A DNA stretch of 64,000 bases, taken from positions 32,032,552-32,096,551 of the forward strand of contig OX419756.1 in NCBI GenBank assembly GCA_948567375.1, given 5' to 3'. Under the pieces are notes generated by a model, which was not told the DNA's origin, made no database searches, and was given only the letters and a program-made list of their open reading frames with translations. Position numbers and translations under genes: made by a program. The stretch is from Lunularia cruciata (taxonomy: Eukaryota; Streptophyta; Marchantiopsida; Lunulariales; Lunulariaceae). This document shows, in pieces, positions 20,608 through 33,289 of this stretch. The stretch's first letter is position 1. Each line of letters starts with the position of its first letter.

Positions 20608-21212
20608 TGACACTTTAGAATTCATGTTTGACTTTTGTATGAGTTGTGCTTCTATATTGTATGATGTTGACAACAATGTATATACGCACAACACATGTCA
20701 CAATAGTTACATCACCAAAGGTAGTCTACTCAAACATTGGAGTGTTAGTTTTGGCTATGATTCTTATCCCAATAGTTGCTTAGAGATTACTTAGTGTTGG
20801 CTAGATTTTTTTTTCAACACTACTCATCACACCATTGAAGCCACTATTGGTTACACAATTTGCATTGTCAGATGTGCCATTAGCAACCCCATTAGAGTTG
20901 TAGTGTTAGGTCAAATCCAGAATGGTATACCTCAAAGTGTAGCTTAGAGAGCTCATTTATTTGATGTTGAGCCTTTGAACTCTTGGTTATGGAGGACAAA
21001 GTCCAGCCATCATTACATGGAGTCTCTTAGCTAGAGTGAGTGTGGTTTGACTATGTAGTCAAAGCTTTTTAATGGCACTTTTTGAATTGAGAGTGTGAAC
21101 AGATCTGATTATTGTCATGCGTATATAAATCACTACATACATTACTATCAATATCATACATTATAGAAGCACAACTCATACAAAAGTCATACTTGGATTC
21201 TAAAGTGCCACA
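20608..21212. repeat. Inverted repeat pair, ~90-100 bp arms
   Basis: The arm at 20608-20697 and the reverse complement of 21111-21212 share long runs (for example tgacttttgtatgagttgtg and cttctata-tgtatgat). The spacer is about 415 bp. It could be two opposed copies of a small repeat or the ends of a foldback element. No transposase is visible. Confidence 0.65.
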
Positions 21213-23370
21213 ATATTGTGGCACTTTTAGTTTGAGTCTATCAACACTAATCAATACTCTAATTTGAGTCAAACTCAAACTCAAATTCATGAAGTTAGTT
21301 ATGTGGTTCAAAATATAGTGGCATAAATCTTGTAGTGCATAGTGTACCAAGTATAGATTGAATGAGAGTTTGACTTTGCATGATCCACTTCTTGGGATAG
21401 TGAGGGTGTACATAGAGATTTACCTCATGGGAGACATATACTTTTTGGATGTGTTCGATCCTTTATGAGTAAAAGTCTTTAAGACAAGCAACCCTACTTG
21501 TACAACCATACATGTAGTAGCAATGGAAACCATAGTAAAATTACCACCAATATTAAATAGGACCATCATATACCATAATGATAGAGTTTTTGGGTATCTT
21601 TACCATCATTTTGATGGTTTTCTTTTTGGAGACCGTAAGAAGATCCTTGCAAAGGGGCTATGGTAGTCTCACCACAACAATGACTTCTTATTTTGGAAAA
21701 GGAATCTTGGTTAACCTATAAAACTCTTATGCATTGAGTCTTATAGGACACTTCCACCCAATCTATCAATCAAATACACCCTTTGTAGATCTTTATTATA
21801 TATCTTAGCTACTAGGTTTTTAAGTTGCCTCTCAACTTGGGTTATTTAGTGCTTTCTTTGACATTGTGCCTTGCCTTCACTCTTCATCTTGGAGTCTTGT
21901 GCTCTCTCTTCTTTTCATGCACTACTTGATACATTAGGGTGATTCAATTAGAGTTTTTTTACTCCTTATAGAGGCATTGTAAAGATATTCATGAGGATGA
22001 TTGAAATTCATTATGGCAAAGCAACGATGGTACAGAATCTTTTTGTGGGTGATCAATTATAGCCACAAAATATTGGTGGGTCATAAAAATTGTGACCCAT
22101 CTGGTGTTATGATGCCATGTGGCTTACCATTACTCTTAATGAACGTGTTATATTTCAGTTTTAGATCTTAATTGCATGGAATATTCGCATTTGAAATTAG
22201 AAAGCCATGTGGTGTAACTTTAGAAGTGCATCATTGGCAAGCTAGTATGATCTAGATGATGATTCAAATTTGGCAAGTCCTATCTTGACTCACTTTATTG
22301 TCTTGTGGGCCAATAGGCTTTCAAATTTGGTAAGAATTGTAGGATTTCAACTCATGTAAGAATTTCAAATTAATAGGGGGTCTTTTTTAGCAATTTTATA
22401 GATTATGGTGTTAAATAAATTTGTTAAATCTCCAAAGAAAAAATATGACATGGTACGTGACAATTGATAGCAAAATAAATCAAGAGAGGGATGCATAAGC
22501 AAATGTACAAGGAGAGAGAAAATGAACTTGACTTGGACAATTGGGGATTTAATTACGATGGTTTCAATAAATTTTTGGAATACAATAAAACATAGAATGA
22601 TTTTGAGGATTTTGTGTTAAAAATGGAGGACAAATTGCTATTCAAATGGTGGACTTGTTCTTTCCTTGAGATATATCCTTGAGAGGAATTTTTATAATAA
22701 CAGCCCATATTTTTTCTTTTATATTCATCCAAGATATGAATCATGCTTCCTTTAGATAGCTAGTCCAAATGTATGTTTAATCCTTTTTTGCTTTGTTGGA
22801 TCTGGTGAGAGAACATGATTTTTTCAATAAGAGAAATAGTGGAAAGGCACAAGCTCCTATGTGGGTTCAACTGGCTATTACTCTTGATTGATTGGGACAC
22901 AACAAGAATGGTGTGTGTGTGGTAAGGGTAGGCCAAGTCGTATGCAATGATACTCAACAAATCATTCATTTCTTGGAAAGTGAGTCCAAATAAACTATTC
23001 ATTTCTCTATGGTGAGCATTTATTTTGGGAGGTAAGTGAGTGTTTATTGAGTGCCATAGCCTATGAATTTTGGTCCATATAATGTCTATAGCATATGAAG
23101 TTTCCTTCTTTGAGAGAAGAGAAGCATGAGATTTGGTTCCATTTGTACGTTTTTATGCTCAAGTTATGAATGGTATGTTAATATGCATGAGGTTTAAATG
23201 GTGTGTTATTGCACTTGGTAATTGGGAAATATAGTATCTATAGACTAAAAAAGATTTTGAGAGAAGGGAAGCACAAGATTTGGTCCACACATATACTTTT
23301 GTGTGTGAGTTTTGAATGGTGTATTGTTGCACTATAAGGATACTTGAGTCATGTCATGATATGACTTGCA
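21213..23370. other. AT-rich DNA, nothing recognised
   Basis: Short frames on both strands without motifs or codon pattern. No repeat structure caught my eye. Confidence 0.4.
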
Positions 23371-23646
23371 TCAAGAAATCACCAGTCTAGCAAGATATGA
23401 ATCAAAGAGGTGCTAATTCATCATTTGAGTTGCACCAATATTTGCTTGAAAACTGAAGGTATGGCCAATGAGCCATTTGGTGCCTTTGTTCAAGTTCTTC
23501 CTCATAGATCAAGAAATCACCACTCTTGCAAGATATGAATCAGAGGTGCTAATTCATCATTTGAGTTGCACCAATACTTGCTTAGCAACTCAAGGTATGG
23601 CCAATGAGCCATTTGGTGCCTTTGTTCAAGTTCCTCCTCATAGAGG
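23371..23646 (+). repeat. Tandem duplication, 138-bp unit
   Basis: tcaagaaatcacc begins at 23371 and again at 23509. The two ~138 bp units are nearly identical, including ggtatggccaatgagccatt. Confidence 0.85.
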
Positions 23647-25392
23647 ATAAAACCATGTTTAAAAATTGTGTTGCAAAAACAAGAATTATGAATGAGAATT
23701 GCATAGGCATGTTGAAGGTGTGTTTGAATTTGTTGAGAGAGCAAAGAATTCAGCTTAAAAGTAAGAATTGTAATTTCTATTTGATGAAGTGAATAAGTTG
23801 TATAATATTGCATAACTTTGTCCTTAATAGAAGCAATGTATGCATCAAGGAGGATCTTGGATAAGATTTGACTCAAGAAGAAGTAGACATAGAAGAAGAC
23901 CTAAATGATCCGGAGTAACAAGATGATCCAAGCCTTCTGGTAAGTTTAGGAAGCAAAGAAAGAAAATTTAATGAGTTATTCAAAAAGAGAAGACTAGAGA
24001 AGTTGTTATGCATATATGTATTGCATTCAACAACTAGTCCATTAGATTTTTAGATTTTCAATAAGATGTGGATTGAATTCAATCGCCTAGTGGGTTTTTG
24101 GATTCCATGTTATGTGTTATGATGTGAATAAAGAGGGAAAATTTGGTCATATAAATGTCTTGTGTGCTCAAGTAGGTTCATGGTTTATTGGTGTATATTG
24201 GCAATTCGTTTTGGTTTTAGTTTGATATCAATTCATGATATTGACATTGACATTGACATTTGAAATTGACATTTAAATTGCTAAAAATTGCATTCAATCT
24301 TGGGACATAAAAATTACTGAAAATTGCACTCAACCAAGACTCATAATAAAGGATGTATGTTGCAAGGTGCTTGTGATTTAAGAAAATAAGAAAACAAAGG
24401 AAACAATAATTTCTTTGTAGGAGAAGAAAAGAGACTAAGACTAGAAGAAATGAATTTGAATCTTCACAGAGAGGACAAAATTTAACCCTAAGAAAATTTA
24501 AAATTAGGAAACAATCTCTATGGACAAGAAGAAGAAGAAGTAAAGAGAGGAAAAAAATTTAATTCCGGGGTAGAGAAGGAAAAAATTAAAGAACTAGTCA
24601 GAAGTACAGAAAGGAAGAGGCAAAAGTCACGAGGTTGCATTGAAATTCATGAGCAATTCATAAAAGAGTCTGGAAACAAGATACAAATTTGGAAGACAAG
24701 GATAAAATTTTGGAGTATTCTTGAAGTCTCAAAGTTTTGAATAGATTACAATAGGGATCAATTTTTTAAGGAGGAAAGGATTACCTGAGGGATCTTTTTG
24801 CAAAGGGAAGGACAAGAGAGTGGTGAGACAAATGAGGATCAACAAGAAGGATGAGGGATTGTCAAAAGGTCATATTTGCAAAGAGAGAGAAGGGAGGAGT
24901 GAAACTAGATGGCGATAGATGAGAAGAAGTCAAATACACTTAGGATCAATGAATGGCCATGTGTTTTTAAGAAGGGAAGAGAGAAACAAGGGATTTAGAA
25001 AAGGAGAGAAACCACAAGAGAGTTTAGGAGAAGGTCAAGAGAAGGAGAGAAACAAGGGACAAAATAAGGAGAGAAATTGCAAAAGAGAAAGGAGAAGGTT
25101 AAGAGAAGTGAGGGATTTTAAGGGAAACAAGAGACAAAAGATTTTGAGTGCAAGTGAGAAATTGAAGGTTGAAAGAAGGAAGAGAGAAAGACACATTTGT
25201 TATGGCATGTTTTGATAATGAGAAGGATTGAGATATGGAGAACATGGAGGAGTACATAGAAGGAGAATTTTTAATTGGATCTCATAATAAGGTAAACACA
25301 TGATATTTATAAAGAGGGCATGGTTGGACAAGCATCAAATTTGGAATTTGGTGAAAACATTTGCAAGAGTTTTCATTTGTCCCCCTCTCCCT
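23647..25392 (+). other. Purine-rich, gene-free stretch
   Basis: From about 24400 to 25320 the plus strand is strongly purine-rich (repeated gagagaaacaagg-type words). The open frame at 24919-25215 only reflects this bias (Lys/Arg/Glu-rich). A small GACATT repeat lies near 24236-24260. No gene recognised. Confidence 0.5.
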
Positions 25393-25431
25393 CCCCCCCC
25401 CCCCCCCCCCCCCCCCCCCCCTTCTTGCACA
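25393..25431 (+). repeat. Poly-C homopolymer, 39 bases
   Basis: An unbroken run of 39 C, preceded by CT-rich sequence. The length may be partly a sequencing artefact. Confidence 0.85.
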
Positions 25432-25456
25432 TTATGAGCAATCCCACACCAATCCT

Positions 25457-25966
25457 GCACCAAGGAGGGGGACCAATGAGAAGTGCAAAAGAGGCATGGG
25501 GATTGTCCATAGCATTGGGGATTAAGAGGGAAAACTTTGATAGACCTTCTTAGGGATCTCCTACAGTGTGGGAACCAAGGAGGAAGGGAGTAAAGGGATC
25601 TCATGTAGTGCTCCATGAGCATGATTGACAACAACAAGGAGAGGATCCCAAAAGGATCCCAATGCCACTCTTAGCCTTTGGCTTCCAAATTCTAACCGCC
25701 TCCACAGTTGGCTCCTAAACTCTTCTTGTCCCTATATTAGGCTTAGGTACTACGCGTGAGACCTTTCCTAATTGCCTACCACTACTTGCTTGTCGTAGGG
25801 GAATCATGCCTGTAGAGTACTACACAAGATCCCCCTACTCCTTTCCTCCTTGGTTCTTGCACTATAGGAGATCCCTAAGATGGTCTACCAAAGGTCTCCC
25901 TCCTAGTCCCCCACGCTATGGGCAATCCCAATGCCACTCTTGCACTTCTCATTGGTCCTCCTCCCT
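25457..25966. repeat. Foldback inverted repeat, ~120-bp arms
   Basis: The left arm (25470-25590) matches the reverse complement of the right arm (25848-25966), including ggaccaatgagaagtgcaa / ttgcacttctcattggtcc and gggatctcctac / ctataggagatccc. The spacer is about 260 bp. A further word (cattatgagcaatcc) occurs in the same direction at 25431 and 25975. Confidence 0.75.
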
Positions 25967-27275
25967 CCCTCGTGCATTATGAGCAATCCTGCACCGGCCC
26001 TTCCTCCCTCTTGGCTCCTCTACTTCTAGACAAATTTTGCAATCTATTGTTTGAGTTCTAGTTCCAAAAGTTTATGAAGCAATTTTGGAATTGAGTATTG
26101 AGTTCCAGAATTGTTATGAATATATATTGTTTATGAATTGATTAAATGATTTTTTTTCAAAGTTCTTTGTAGATTTTTTGGTGCTTCCATTTCTTCAACT
26201 TTTGCTTTGGTTGATCATATCATGCTTTAAGTGCTAAGAGAACCATTAGGAATGATAGAATTATTAGGAGAAGTACCTCAAATGGAGAGGTACCTAGAGG
26301 AGTGACCTTGACAAGCTAGGATGGGAGAAGCACTTAGAGTGACTTGCAGCCATGTCTATTTGCAGGATGTTTAGCACTTGCAATGATGTGAGATAATCTC
26401 AAATGTTGGTAGGAAGAGTGAGTTTGGAGGTCACATGAGCTATAAGGCCAAGTATGAAGGTGGCAAGCAAAGTTGTGTCACAAAGGAAACAAGAAGCACT
26501 TGGAGAGGTATAGAATGACTCCGAGTGCTTGAGGATGGAATAGCATTCAAACTAATGAGGGATCATTTAGAATGTTGTGTAGGATATGTAGCACTAAGAG
26601 TGCCGGTAGGTGAGACAAGTATGGACCAAGTGCCAAGTGCTACTTTAACACTTAGAAGTAAGTGCCACTACAATTTGAACTTGTTGCCAATGGCACTTAC
26701 CTTTAACAACACTTGCAGCCAAGGACTGTTACATATAAGATAATTGTTGGTACTTGGTGTGCAAGTGTGGTGTAGGAGAATGTGGTTGGAAAATGGATTT
26801 CTGGCATGTGGGAAGTGACTTCATCAAAGGATGATATATAGAGTCCATTTCCAATGTAACAAAAAGTCCCTATCTACTCTTTAATTGATAGAGTGCTAAG
26901 GAATGACCAGGATCTTGATGTATAAATTGAAATACTTGGCCTATAGTGTCACTTTTTACAAATCTATCTATCTGCCTAGCTGATCACGTAGTGTCCTAAA
27001 AAAATTTTGATTTGATTTTTTGATTTTTGATTGCATTTGATGCAATCTCAGGTATTTAGCATGAAGTAAGGCATTTGGTATGGTACATCAGTAGCTTGTA
27101 GCATCCCTTTGTGTGTGTGAATTATGGAAGTCACTCTTAAGACTTATAAGAAGGCATCCAAGGCCATCCTTAGATCCTTGGTCATGAACAAATGGGCAAT
27201 ATATTGCATGATGGATGTAATCAGAAGTAAGCATTTGGGATTTGTACTTGGAACTAGGAGTTTTCAAAATTTTAT
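25967..27275. other. AT-rich DNA, nothing recognised
   Basis: No motif-bearing frame. Short words such as caagtgc and gtgccactt recur irregularly. Confidence 0.35.
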
Positions 27276-29255
27276 ATGATTCATGAGATGAGAGGAAAAA
27301 GAGAAAGGACTTCATGGAGAATGTGGGGTAACCCATTGAAATGGACTAAGGACCATTGGAAAATGGTACTCAGCCTAGATCTTGGGATTTTAGGAGCAGT
27401 GACAATAGATACTAAATTTACATACAAGGAGCTAACCCCTAAGGTCAAGAGCAACTTTAACAATAAGCGCTTCAAGAACAATGGATGGAATGTAGCTAGG
27501 TACAAGAACCCTGCCCAAAGAGCCATTGTAGAAGCAATTATGAAGCTTTTCAAATAGAAGCAAACCATGTACTTAACCAATGGCTAGGCAGCATTCTTTG
27601 ATCATATGTATGCAAGAGAGCTTGTAGATTGGGCCAAAATGTTTGACAAGCAATGCAAGCTCCTACATCAAGGTTTTGAAGATGAAGGAGGAGCTACTTG
27701 CATTGCTCCTTTCATAGTGCACAACCACATGGAGATGAATCTTCTAACCAAGGAAGACATGAAGAGGTTCCCTACCCATTTTCATCTTGCAAGTTATTTT
27801 GAAGTGCAACTTGAAGGGTCTACACAAATTGCCAAGTATCGGCTGATGGATGCAAATTTTGCAAAGAGAGGCCAATTTGTGCCCGTAGATGAAGAATTGG
27901 CCTTGGCCAAGGCTCCAAAGAGGAAATCACTTCCTCTAGCCAAGAAGTCAAAAAAAAATACCTGGATTGTAGAAGTGTCCTCTTCAAAAGAGGAGGCTGA
28001 GGCCACTAAGGTGGATAAAAATGAGGACAAAGAGGACAAGGATCAACCTCTACCTCAGAAGACAATGAAGAAGGAGAAACAAATTGGGAAGATGTTTAGT
28101 TTGCTCACCAAGTGTTGGACCACAACATGGGTCCTACAAATGAAGAAGAGCACATGGTGGAGGAGGCGGTAAAGCCCAAGCAAGGACTATTGAGTCTAGA
28201 TGTGAAGAAAGAAGAAGCCATAGTAGAAATGCAAGATTGGATTGAGTACTTAAAGGACCATGAACTTCGGCCAAGAAAAGAAGAGGAGGTTGATGATCAC
28301 ACAAAGGGAAGAGGATCAAATTATCAACAATGCCAAAGAAGAAGAGGATATAGAAATTGTATCTGATCTTCTTGAGGCTGCACTTGAAGTGCAAATCAAA
28401 GTGCAAAAGGCACCCACAAAGTCCAAATTGGTGCAAGTGCAAGAGGGCTCAAATTTCATCATTCACTCAGTAGGCATTGCACTTCAATTAATGGAGATAT
28501 TACTACCCCAATATCAAGTCAAGTGCCCTGATTTGGTAGACTACAACATGTTGACTAAGGCCATGCACAAACAGGTCTACACTTGGAAGGCTTGAGAAGA
28601 CGTAGTGAAGGACAAGGTGGCAAAGGCTAGAGATCTATCTGTACAAGGCAGAGGCACCAAAGGTAAGTGCCTTGTTGCAAGAGAACAAAGAGCTAAAGAG
28701 GAGAAGTGTTACTGCTGAAAACAAACAAGATTGTCAAGCATCCAAGACCAAGAGGTTCAAAGGGGATTGGAAGGCACTCGGCCTTGAGTTTGACCAGTTC
28801 AAGAAGGAAGCCAAAGACCAACTTTGCAGCAAGTGCCAAGAGGTGGATATCACCCAAAGTGCTCTAAAAGAGAAGCATGACCAAGTAGTAAGATTGGAAT
28901 TGTAGATGCAAGAGTATCAAAAAGAAGTGGCAATTCAACTAGAACATCTCATCAAGGAGGCAAAGAAGAAAGAATTAAGCATGCAAAAATCCTCCATGTG
29001 TTGGAAGAATAGAAGTCCAAATAGGGTAGGTAGTCAAAGCAAAGAGAAGAAGACCAGTTGAAGGCATTGTGCAAACTAGAAGAGACCAAGGTCCTATTCA
29101 TGGAGATGCTAAAAGAAGGAGTTGTGTGTGCCTTGAGACCCAAATGCCACAAAATGAAGATGCAGGTCCAATGCTTGCAAAATCAGGCTTACAAAGAGGA
29201 ACGCATGAACTTGTCCTTGCACTTGAAGGAGCATTCAAATAAGAAGTTCAATTAA
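27276..29255 (+). pseudogene. Unidentified decayed coiled-coil ORF
   Basis: The 27276-27557 and 27606-28172 frames are in register and separated only by two stop codons, so they form one reading frame with text such as NPLKWTKDHWKMV, YARELVDWAKMFDKQ and FIVHNHMEMNLLTKEDMKRFP. The sense then shifts frame (28112-28366), returns at 28260-28595 and continues with Lys/Glu/Gln-rich, coiled-coil-like pieces at 28672-28905 and 29058-29255. I do not recognise the family. An accessory or gag-like ORF of a plant retroelement is possible. It is broken by several stops and shifts. Confidence 0.5.
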
Positions 29256-30689
29256 GTATGCAAGACTTTCTTGTTGGTGATTGCTAGGTATCAAGCCCAT
29301 ACATATCAACTTATTAGATACTTGAGAGATGAATGAAGTACTTCATCCCCAATAGGTCCAATCCAAGCACTCCTCCAAGAGGCACTCATTAGTGAGGACT
29401 AGATACATAGAGTTTTGCAATAATTGAGCACTTTGAGTAAGCCAATTGTGTCTACACTCAAAATTGCATGTATTTTAGAGAAGTGCACTTAGAGTTAAGT
29501 GACACTCTAAGTTGTATAGAGTTGAGGATGAGTGCTCTTGGAATTGTATTGCACTTGAAGTTGTATATACTTGAAGAGGAGTCCACTTAAGTTTGTTTAG
29601 GCAATTGGGATTGTATATTAAAGATAGAATAGGTGGGATCTAATATCTCCCTTGAGATGTATAGGAGCCTAATCATTTTGCAGATTGATTAGGATAAGAT
29701 AGATTAGGATAGTAAAATCAGTGATAGACAATTTAGATCAAGATCTTTCATGGTTCACTTGGGATCCTTATCCCTTTGGCTCAAAGCCAAATTACATACA
29801 AGGTTGAATGCCATTGGCACTCATGCTTGTTCTTTTGTGTAATGCATACATCAATTACTTATAAAGAGTGAGCTTACTTCTTTGCAAGTTTTGTGTCTTA
29901 CATTTTGTATGTTGTTCAATATCTAGGCAAGAATAGAGGTGAGGAATTTCACAATAGGACTTAAATGCTTAGTGCCAAGCAAGTACTTGCCCCTAATCAT
30001 GGTGTGCACTAAATGATTTGAAGGAGTGAACTTGTGCAACAAGTGGATTGGGAACCTCATTGCCCAAGGGATAGCATGGAATCAAAAATTTTAGACAAGG
30101 AGTAGTAGGAAGTTCAGGCCTCCAATTTGTGTCTTCTAAGAAAGTTAAAACACACTTGCATGGATTGCATCTTTGGAAAGGAGTGGCACTAAGAGTTGGA
30201 CAAACCATCATCTTCAAGAGCAAACCTAGCTAGATCTTAGAGCAAAAGTGATCTTTGTAATTTTATTTTTGCTATAGTGTGCCATAGAGTGTGATACTAC
30301 ACTCTTCTAGGAGTTGTTCCTATCCAAGAGATTAAATAGGAAAGAATAAGTAAATTGAGATTTGGTGACAAGTGTGTGTTTTGCTTCACTCTTAGGCATT
30401 TCCAAACAATATCCTTATGGGGGAAAATTGTTCTTATTGACTATACTATAAGTACATCAACACTAAGTTGTCACAAGTTCCTTGTAGATTTATGAGATTT
30501 ATGAATTGATTGATTGATTGATTTTTGGCTCTAAACTCACTTTTGTGGTGGAGATTCCCATATGCATGGAGTTTGTGAGATTGTGGGACTCCACTACCCA
30601 CATATGGACCGGTGCATGGAATACCTTTCACTCTTGCTCTTGAGCCAATCAAAGATGCTCTTGTGTTGTAGGTAGGCAGTGGAGGAAAA
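29256..30689. other. AT-rich DNA, nothing recognised
   Basis: Short frames only. Words built on gcactt / ttgtata recur irregularly at 29430-29620. Confidence 0.35.
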
Positions 30690-31980
30690 GGGAGAGCAGT
30701 ACCTTACTCATGGGTACAAGATCAGTTTATTTTGAGAGATCTCACCGCTAGAAGGTACCTAGCTAAGTTGTATATATACAAAGATTGGAGGCCATTTTTT
30801 TCCAAATGGTCAGTTGTGTTCTTGCACCAACAAGGCGTCCAAACGTAGTACTTGGACAGCTGGCCTTGAAAATGAAGAGTTAAGTGGAGAGGACAAGAGA
30901 GGACTATGATTGAGGAGAGCTCATTTTTATGGCAGTAGAGGTAGAGTTGGTACTCTTGCAAAAGTAGATTCAATACCTAGATGGGAGGCAATTCAAGCAA
31001 TCATTTGTTAGACAACTACTCATCCATCTATTTTTGAAAGGGAGATTTGTAAGAGAGAATGAGGTTTAATATGGTACTTTTCCAAGGCCATCAGAGGATT
31101 TTGTCCCCAAGGCACATGAGGATGAGGCCAAGGAGGAAGGTGAGTGAAAGTATATGTAGAGTATTAGTATGAAACTAGTATAGAGTTTTGTTGTTATATG
31201 TCATTAGCAAGTTGCTATCAATTGAATTATATTATGGAGTTCTTCATAGTTTATGTTGCCATGTTGAACTATATTGGTTGGATAGTAGTTAGTAGAGTCA
31301 TGTTGAGTAAGGATTTGGGATTGATATTAGACTTTCATTTGTGCACAGGTAACCTTTGTGATCATGATGTTGTAGATGTCCCTTCCACTCTAGATGTTTG
31401 TGTAGATGACACTCTTTACACTATCCTTCTAGATGCTACTCCCACTCTATTAGAGAGACATGACCCTACCCTTCATGTTTCTAGCAATGATACTCCTTGC
31501 ATTGACGGTCTAAGGGCTCTCAATGTAGGGGAGGAGATAATTAGGTTGCCCATTATTAGTTCTCCTTGTGAGAATATGAATCCATCTTTTGCTCTTTTTA
31601 GTCTTGTACGCGTAGTGCTTGGGGAAGATGAGGCACTCACAAGGAAGAGTGACTAAGTGGAGAGGGACCATGTGGTTCTTGAGAGGGAGAGAGACTTAGC
31701 ACTACATGAGCTTCTTGCTATATTTGAGAAGAGAGTGCAGTGTAGGACATCCTAGAGTGAGCTTTTAGAGTTAGATAGACTGATATCCCATAGACGTGCC
31801 ATGGCAGTGGAATATCAACATGATGAAGAGTTTTATAGGAGAGAGTTTTATGTTACCCATGGATTGTTAAAGAAGGTCCAAGGAGCTTATGAGTAGTTAG
31901 AATGTATGGAGATTCAAGTACTTAGTAGTGCAGTCTTTCATCCCCATCAACTCTTTGGACCTAATCAGATTGACATAGTC
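30690..31980 (+). pseudogene. Unidentified decayed ORF, transposon-associated
   Basis: Plus-strand coding-like text begins near 30700 (PYSWVQDQFILRDLTARRY then YIYKDWRPFFSKW), resumes in the 31198-31656 frame (for example VPSTLDVCVDDTLYTI) and continues past its stop in the same frame as a charged helical stretch (VERDHVVLERERDLALHEL, YQHDEEFYRREFYVTHG) to about 31980. Long sense runs broken by few stops suggest a recently dead gene. I cannot name it. Its length, helical tail and repeat setting suggest a retroelement gag-like or accessory ORF. Confidence 0.4.
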
Positions 31981-31996
31981 TCTTCCACGACTCTTC

Positions 31997-32085
31997 ATTG
32001 AAGATCCTATTGACATTGAAATGAGAAGGTCTTCTCCCCACTCCCCATTGAAGATCCTATCGACAATGATATGAGAAGGTCTTGG
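31997..32085 (+). repeat. Short tandem duplication, ~49-bp unit
   Basis: cattgaagatcctat begins at about 31997 and again at about 32046, each followed by gacaatgatatgagaaggtc-like text. Confidence 0.7.
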
Positions 32086-32379
32086 AATCCGAGATGATTG
32101 GGTAAGAGATTTTGAGAGGATCTTGGGAAGGGTAGAGATGAAGGAATCATTACTTCAATTTCATCCCTTGCTACCATGTCTAGCTAAATTGTGCCATGAT
32201 GTGTCTTCATTCTTGCTCAATCTTATACTAAGGACGGGAACCTCAAGGTTGGCATAGAATTATTGAATTGTATTCACCATTGGCACATCACCTACATAGA
32301 ATCTATTTATCTAATTAGATACATTAAGTCTCTATTTGTGTCCACCTTCAATTTAGTGACCGCCTCTTCTCATGCTTTT

Positions 32380-32710
32380 GAGTACCTATTCTTTCAAAGT
32401 AGACTCATCAATTTAGTGAGCACTTATTTTATTCACATTAGACTCATTGATGTAGTGAGCTCTTGTTTTGTTCATAGTTTGGTGCATCACATGCAAAGAA
32501 TAAACTTATCTAACTAGACACATTAATTTGCACTTTGCGCACATCTTTGATTGAGTGAGCACTTATTTGATTAGAGGAACTAAATTCTTTGATCTTTGAT
32601 TTAGTGAGTTGTTTACTCTTACACCCATCTACAATTTAGCGAGCAATTTTTCTCGTACCCATCTTCGATTGAGTGAGCATTTGTTTGATTGGAGGAACTA
32701 GATTCAATTT
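32380..32710 (+). repeat. Cluster of diverged short repeats
   Basis: The word gtgagcacttattt / gtgagcatttgttt with nearby gattagaggaacta-like text recurs at least four times in loosely spaced, diverged copies. No coding function is visible. Confidence 0.5.
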
Positions 32711-33289
32711 AACCTTTTGATATACATAGACCTACGCATCTCTTAGATCTCTTCTGTACGTATCAATTAGACTCTCTCAATCTGGCTAGCAACAAATTTC
32801 AAATATAGATCACTCTTTCCAACACGCGCACTACACCCTCTCTAGGTTTGATGTGGCCAAGCGCAAATATTTCAAATATCCAATGATCTTCCACATGTTC
32901 TCTTCTTGTTTAGAGATGACACATGGCACATTATCATTTGTCAAAGATGCTGGTGTCACTAATCACATCCGTACGCCCTCAGTCACGCGTGTCCCGCAAA
33001 AGAGTAGAGAGATTGCTGAAACTGCCCGTCATGAGTCCATGGGTAGATAATATTTTGTGGACGTTTCACTTTCTCATCCACTTTCTTTTTGGTGAAACCC
33101 TAAAAAACCCGGTTTTTCTAGGGTTCTGTATTGGTCTTGTAATTTTCCTAATTGAAACCCCATATTGTACTCTCTTTTTTCCTTAGGGGTATATGTACTT
33201 TATGGCTCGGTTTTCCCACCTTCAGATGTCTCACATGAACATACATTTTTGCCTGAAGCATTTAGAACTGGAACTGAAAACACAGGAGG

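Noticed and set aside
24919-25215. 98-codon plus-strand ORF rich in Lys, Arg and Glu
   Set aside because: It only mirrors the purine-rich strand; no domain, and neighbouring sequence has the same bias without being open.
25320-25637. Proline-rich and glycine-rich ORFs on opposite strands
   Set aside because: They come from translating the C39 homopolymer.
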